Position numbers and translations under genes: made by a program. Below, one piece after another: positions 61,067 to 64,000 of a stretch of DNA of 64,000 nucleotides. The stretch's first letter is position 1. The number at the start of each line of letters is the position of its first letter. Below the pieces are notes generated by a model. That model was not told the origin of the DNA, ran no database searches, and saw nothing but the letters and a program-made list of their open reading frames with translations. The DNA comes from Tolypeutes matacus. Its lineage: Eukaryota > Chordata > Mammalia > Cingulata > Chlamyphoridae. The DNA lies in the NCBI GenBank assembly GCA_026826555.1, contig JAKSZT010054308.1, forward strand, positions 638,427-702,426. Direction: 5' to 3'.

Positions 61067-61500
61067 AGGGGAGTAAGATGCCAACTATAGTTAGTAGTAA
61101 TACGTTGATGATGCTCTTTCATAATTTGTAAACAAATGTTTAACAACAATGCAAAGCATTTGTGGTGGGGTGATATGTGGGAGCCCTGTATGATGTTATG
61201 CATGTTTGTTTCGTAAGTTCACACTGTTTACTGAACACTTATAGTTTACGTATATTCATGTATGAATGATATACTTCAATAATTGTTTTTTAAAAAGGAT
61301 ATACAAATACCTCTCTGCTCTCTATCATCTATTCAGTAAGTCCAGTGTTATTTCAAAATTTTTACAAATTGAAGGAAATCCAAATGCAAAAAAAAAAAGT
61401 TGCTTAGCATTACTAAAAATTCTATACATACAAACTAAAATAAAAATGAAAAGCTGTTTTACTTACCAGATTGGCAATGATTAAAAATGCTATATCCATT
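61067..61500 (+). repeat. L1 3'-UTR piece and L1 relic
   Basis: 61070-61290 ends in the L1-tail style also seen at 40430-40500 ('gtggtggggtgatatgtggg', 'ctgtatgatg'). 61300-61500 is a worn ORF2-like stretch. No gene. Confidence 0.45.
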
Positions 61501-61507
61501 GTAGTAC

Positions 61508-64000
61508 GTTGAACTCCATAAAGTCAGCACCCGGGCAAATGCGAGTGGGCAGGCACTGGGTAACGCTCTGCCTCATAGATGAAAAATACCTAGAGGTGAA
61601 CAAAGGAGACCCTAATAAACCAAGAGGCAAAATGTCATCACAGATATTCTTCGAGCAAACTTGCCTGAAGGAGCACAAGAAGAAACACCCGGATGCTTCA
61701 GCCGACTTTTCAGAGTTTACCAAGAAGTGCTCAGAGAAGTGGAAGGAAAATTTGAAGACATGGCCGAAGCAGACAAAGCCTGTTATGACAGAGAAATGAG
61801 AACATATATCCCTCCTAAAGGAGAAACAAAAATGTTCAAGGATCCCAATGCCCGCAAGAGGCCTCCTTTGGCCTTTTTCTTGTTTTGTTCTGAGGATCAG
61901 CCAAAAATCAAAGACAAGCATCCTGGCCTCTCCGTTGGCGATGTTGCAAAAAAGCTGGGAGAGACGTGGAATAACACTGCTGCACGTGACAAGCAGCCTT
62001 AGGAAAAGAAGGTGCTAAGCTGAATGTGGCCCAAAAAAAAGGTGGGGGCGGACTCGTCAAGGCTGAAAAAAGCAGGAAAAAAGAAGGAAGAGGAGAAAGA
62101 GGAAGAGGAAGAAGAAGAACATGTGGTGATGATGAATAAGTTGGTTCTAGCGCAATTTTTTCTTGTCTATAAAGCATTAACCCCTCCTGTACAGAACTCA
62201 CTCCTTGTAAAGAAAAAGTTAAAATGTAAGCTGTGTAATATTTGTTTTTAAACTGTACAGTGTCTTTTTTGTAGAGTTAACACACTACCCAATATGTCTT
62301 TAGATAGCCTTGTCCTGGAGGTCTTTTCAAAAGCCTTCCCTGGTACAGTCTGGAGGTTGTAAATTACCATGGAAATTTAAAGCAGGTTCTTATTGGTGCA
62401 CAGCACAAATTAGTTATATATGGGGATGGTAGTTTTTTCATCTTTAGTTGTCTCTGATGCAGCTTATCTGAAATAATTTCATTCTAATAACTGAATGCCA
62501 CTATATAATTGAAAAAATTGTAATAGCTGTTTTGTTGACATTCTGAATGCTTCTAAGTAAATACAATTTTTATTAGTATTGCTGTCCTTTCCATAGGTCT
62601 GATATTATTCTTCTTGAGCAAAAAAAGCTAGTCTTGATTTTTCCCATCTTGGATCACACTATTCATCTTTTCATAGTTTGCTAATAAAAAGTTTTCATCT
62701 GCGCACTTGTGGAGCAGGTAATAAAATTAGATTGTGACAGCTTTAATCCATAACTGAAATTCAAAAACCGAAATCGGTTGATATCAAACTTTGCCTAGTC
62801 TAGTAACTGCATTTACAAAGCAAAGAGTAACAAATCTCTTCACAGAATGGGATTATTAGAGTCAAACAGTCTGTAAGCCTGTCCTTGAAGGACTAATGAA
62901 AGGTAAATTCTAATCTTTGCATGAGGGCTCTCCAGTCTTTAACTCTCTTTACCATGTAATAGCAGTTATATTTGCAGTTTCCAAGTTAAAGACGGCCTTA
63001 CTTTGGAATTTATGCTCCCCAGTGTAACAGAGTTAGACTCATTTATAGTTTCTCTACACATGATTCTTCTGCCCCTTTTATTTAAACATATAATTAGCAC
63101 TATACTTGTTAAATATACGTTCCAGAGACTTAAATCTTTGGTCTGGTCATGTGCTCGTGGAGCCCTGAGTCTCAGCAGAGTTACAACACCTACTTTCCAG
63201 TTCATTGGACTCACCCAGGACAACTAAGAAGGAGATGATGATGGACAATGCCCATCCCAAGGAACAGAGAGTGTCTGCAACTGCAAGCCAGATAATTTCC
63301 ATCCATCTGCTCCATGGGATCTAAGCCTCCTCTCAATTAGAAACAGAGTGGGCATCACCATCCCAAAATCCTCAAGACTGGGGAATGAACAATGGACTAA
63401 AGTAAACTTATTACTATTCTATTATAGACTTATTATTCTAGCAATGAAAGAACTTTTATCATTGATATAAAGACAGTGGCCACCAGAGGTTCTGAGGGGA
63501 AGGAGAGGGAAGAATAGGTGTAACATGGGGGCATTTGGGGGACATTAAAATTGTTCTGCATGGCATTGCAATAACGGATACAGGCCATTATACATTTTGT
63601 CATAACCTATAAAATTGTGCAGAGTAGAGTATAAACTGTAATGAAAACTATAGTGCATGGTTAGTAGCAATGCTTCAATATGTGCTCATCAATTGTAACA
63701 AATATACCACACTTATAAAGGATGTTGTTAATGTGGGAAAGTGTGGGAGGGAGAAGAGATGGGGCATATGGGAATATCCTGTATTTTCAATGTTACATTT
63801 ATGTAATTTAAAGCTTCTTTAAAAATAAAAAAAAAATTTTTTTAAAGAATACTTGAGAAGGCATCCCCAAAAGCATGAGCTTAGAATGCAAGAGTGCCAT
63901 ATTAAATTCTGTCGACCTTAGTCCCGCCCAGGGCTCCATGAAAGTGCTGGCTGTAAATGTCTTCTCAAATTTATCTAAATATGGACCACTTCGGAACTCG
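61508..64000 (+). pseudogene. HMGB1: HMGB1 processed pseudogene, split by an L1 and cut by the window end
   Basis: An intronless copy of the high-mobility-group chromatin protein gene HMGB1. The start codon is GTG (61596-61598) in place of ATG. HMG box A begins [14 protein letters not shown]. After KKCSEKWK about 22 bases of the TMSAKEKG part are missing, which shifts the frame. The second frame carries [25 protein letters not shown] and box B ([32 protein letters not shown]). It then has a TAG where tyrosine is expected (about 62000). The acidic tail is short (EEEKEEEEEEE). The long HMGB1 3' UTR follows from about 62140 and is recognisable to about 62998. It resumes after the L1 at about 63850 ('ccccaaaagcatgagctta') and runs off the window. 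HMGB2 and HMGB3 fit the 3' UTR less well. Non-functional. Confidence 0.9.
62999..63846 (+). mobile_element. 5'-truncated L1 3' UTR inserted in the HMGB1 retrocopy
   Basis: The copy is close to 16978-17893 in order and content ('cagagttacaacacctactt', 'ggtttctgaggggaagg' type segments, 'ggatgttgttaatgtgggaa'). It ends in an A/T-rich tail at 63822-63845. HMGB1 3'-UTR sequence lies on both sides. The target duplication is not clean ('ttaaaga...tact' on both sides). Confidence 0.8.

Noticed and set aside
60586..61203. 205-codon minus-strand ORF
   Set aside because: It runs through a dimeric SINE and its minisatellite; no domain and repeat-driven composition.

Overview
This window is mammalian nuclear DNA, most probably from an armadillo (Xenarthra, Dasypus-like). 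It is AT-rich and dominated by L1 LINEs, LTR elements, MIR and L2. It also carries several tRNA-derived SINEs of the DAS type (for example 8801-8984, 10354-10446, 37504-37690, 42189-42564, 51104-51210, 60549-61066), a family I know from armadillo. No bacterial or viral gene organisation is present.

The host locus is a stretch of the epidermal differentiation complex holding part of an SPRR2 (small proline-rich protein 2) cluster, all copies on the minus strand. From low to high coordinates I see five units. E is a pseudogene (5208-5826) with stop codons in a recognisable SPRR2 start. A is one intact two-exon gene (6.49-7.93 kb): TATA box, octamer, non-coding exon 1, 705-bp intron, 80-codon CDS and AATAAA. 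C is an orphan promoter/exon 1 (about 41.0-41.16 kb) whose downstream exon is missing behind L1-rich DNA. B is a second two-exon copy (44.78-46.25 kb) with frame damage in the C-terminal coding part and a changed TATA box. D is a 3'-UTR relic (51.87-54.46 kb) split by a reverse-oriented L1 insertion. A spacer segment upstream of C (41.98-42.83 kb) is repeated upstream of B (49.33-49.81 kb), which fits growth of the cluster by tandem duplication.

Other coding material is retrotransposed and dead. A KNOP1 processed pseudogene lies at 31.53-33.0 kb inside an L1. An HMGB1 processed pseudogene runs from about 61.5 kb to the window end; its 3' UTR is split by a 5'-truncated L1. Both are identified from protein and UTR similarity recalled from knowledge, not by a search.

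Layout: 0-5 kb old L1 with a solo LTR; 5.2-8.8 kb SPRR2 E and A; 8.8-12.5 kb SINEs, MIR and unassigned DNA; 12.5-18.7 kb a long L1 with its RT domain deleted and two nested L1 pieces; 20-24.7 kb older L1 split by a 1.4-kb LTR-type element; 24.7-29.1 kb MIR, L1 and unassigned DNA; 29.1-40.5 kb one broken L1 loaded with nested insertions (KNOP1 retrocopy, two LTRs, a SINE); 41-54.5 kb SPRR2 C, B and D with spacers; 55-61 kb L1s and a SINE containing a GC-rich minisatellite; 61.5-64 kb the HMGB1 retrocopy.

Only SPRR2 copy A looks able to make a protein. It would be a cornified-envelope precursor cross-linked by transglutaminases in differentiating keratinocytes. I found no evidence of an undescribed molecular system. 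The most informative content is the decay series of the SPRR2 cluster and the datable nested insertions.
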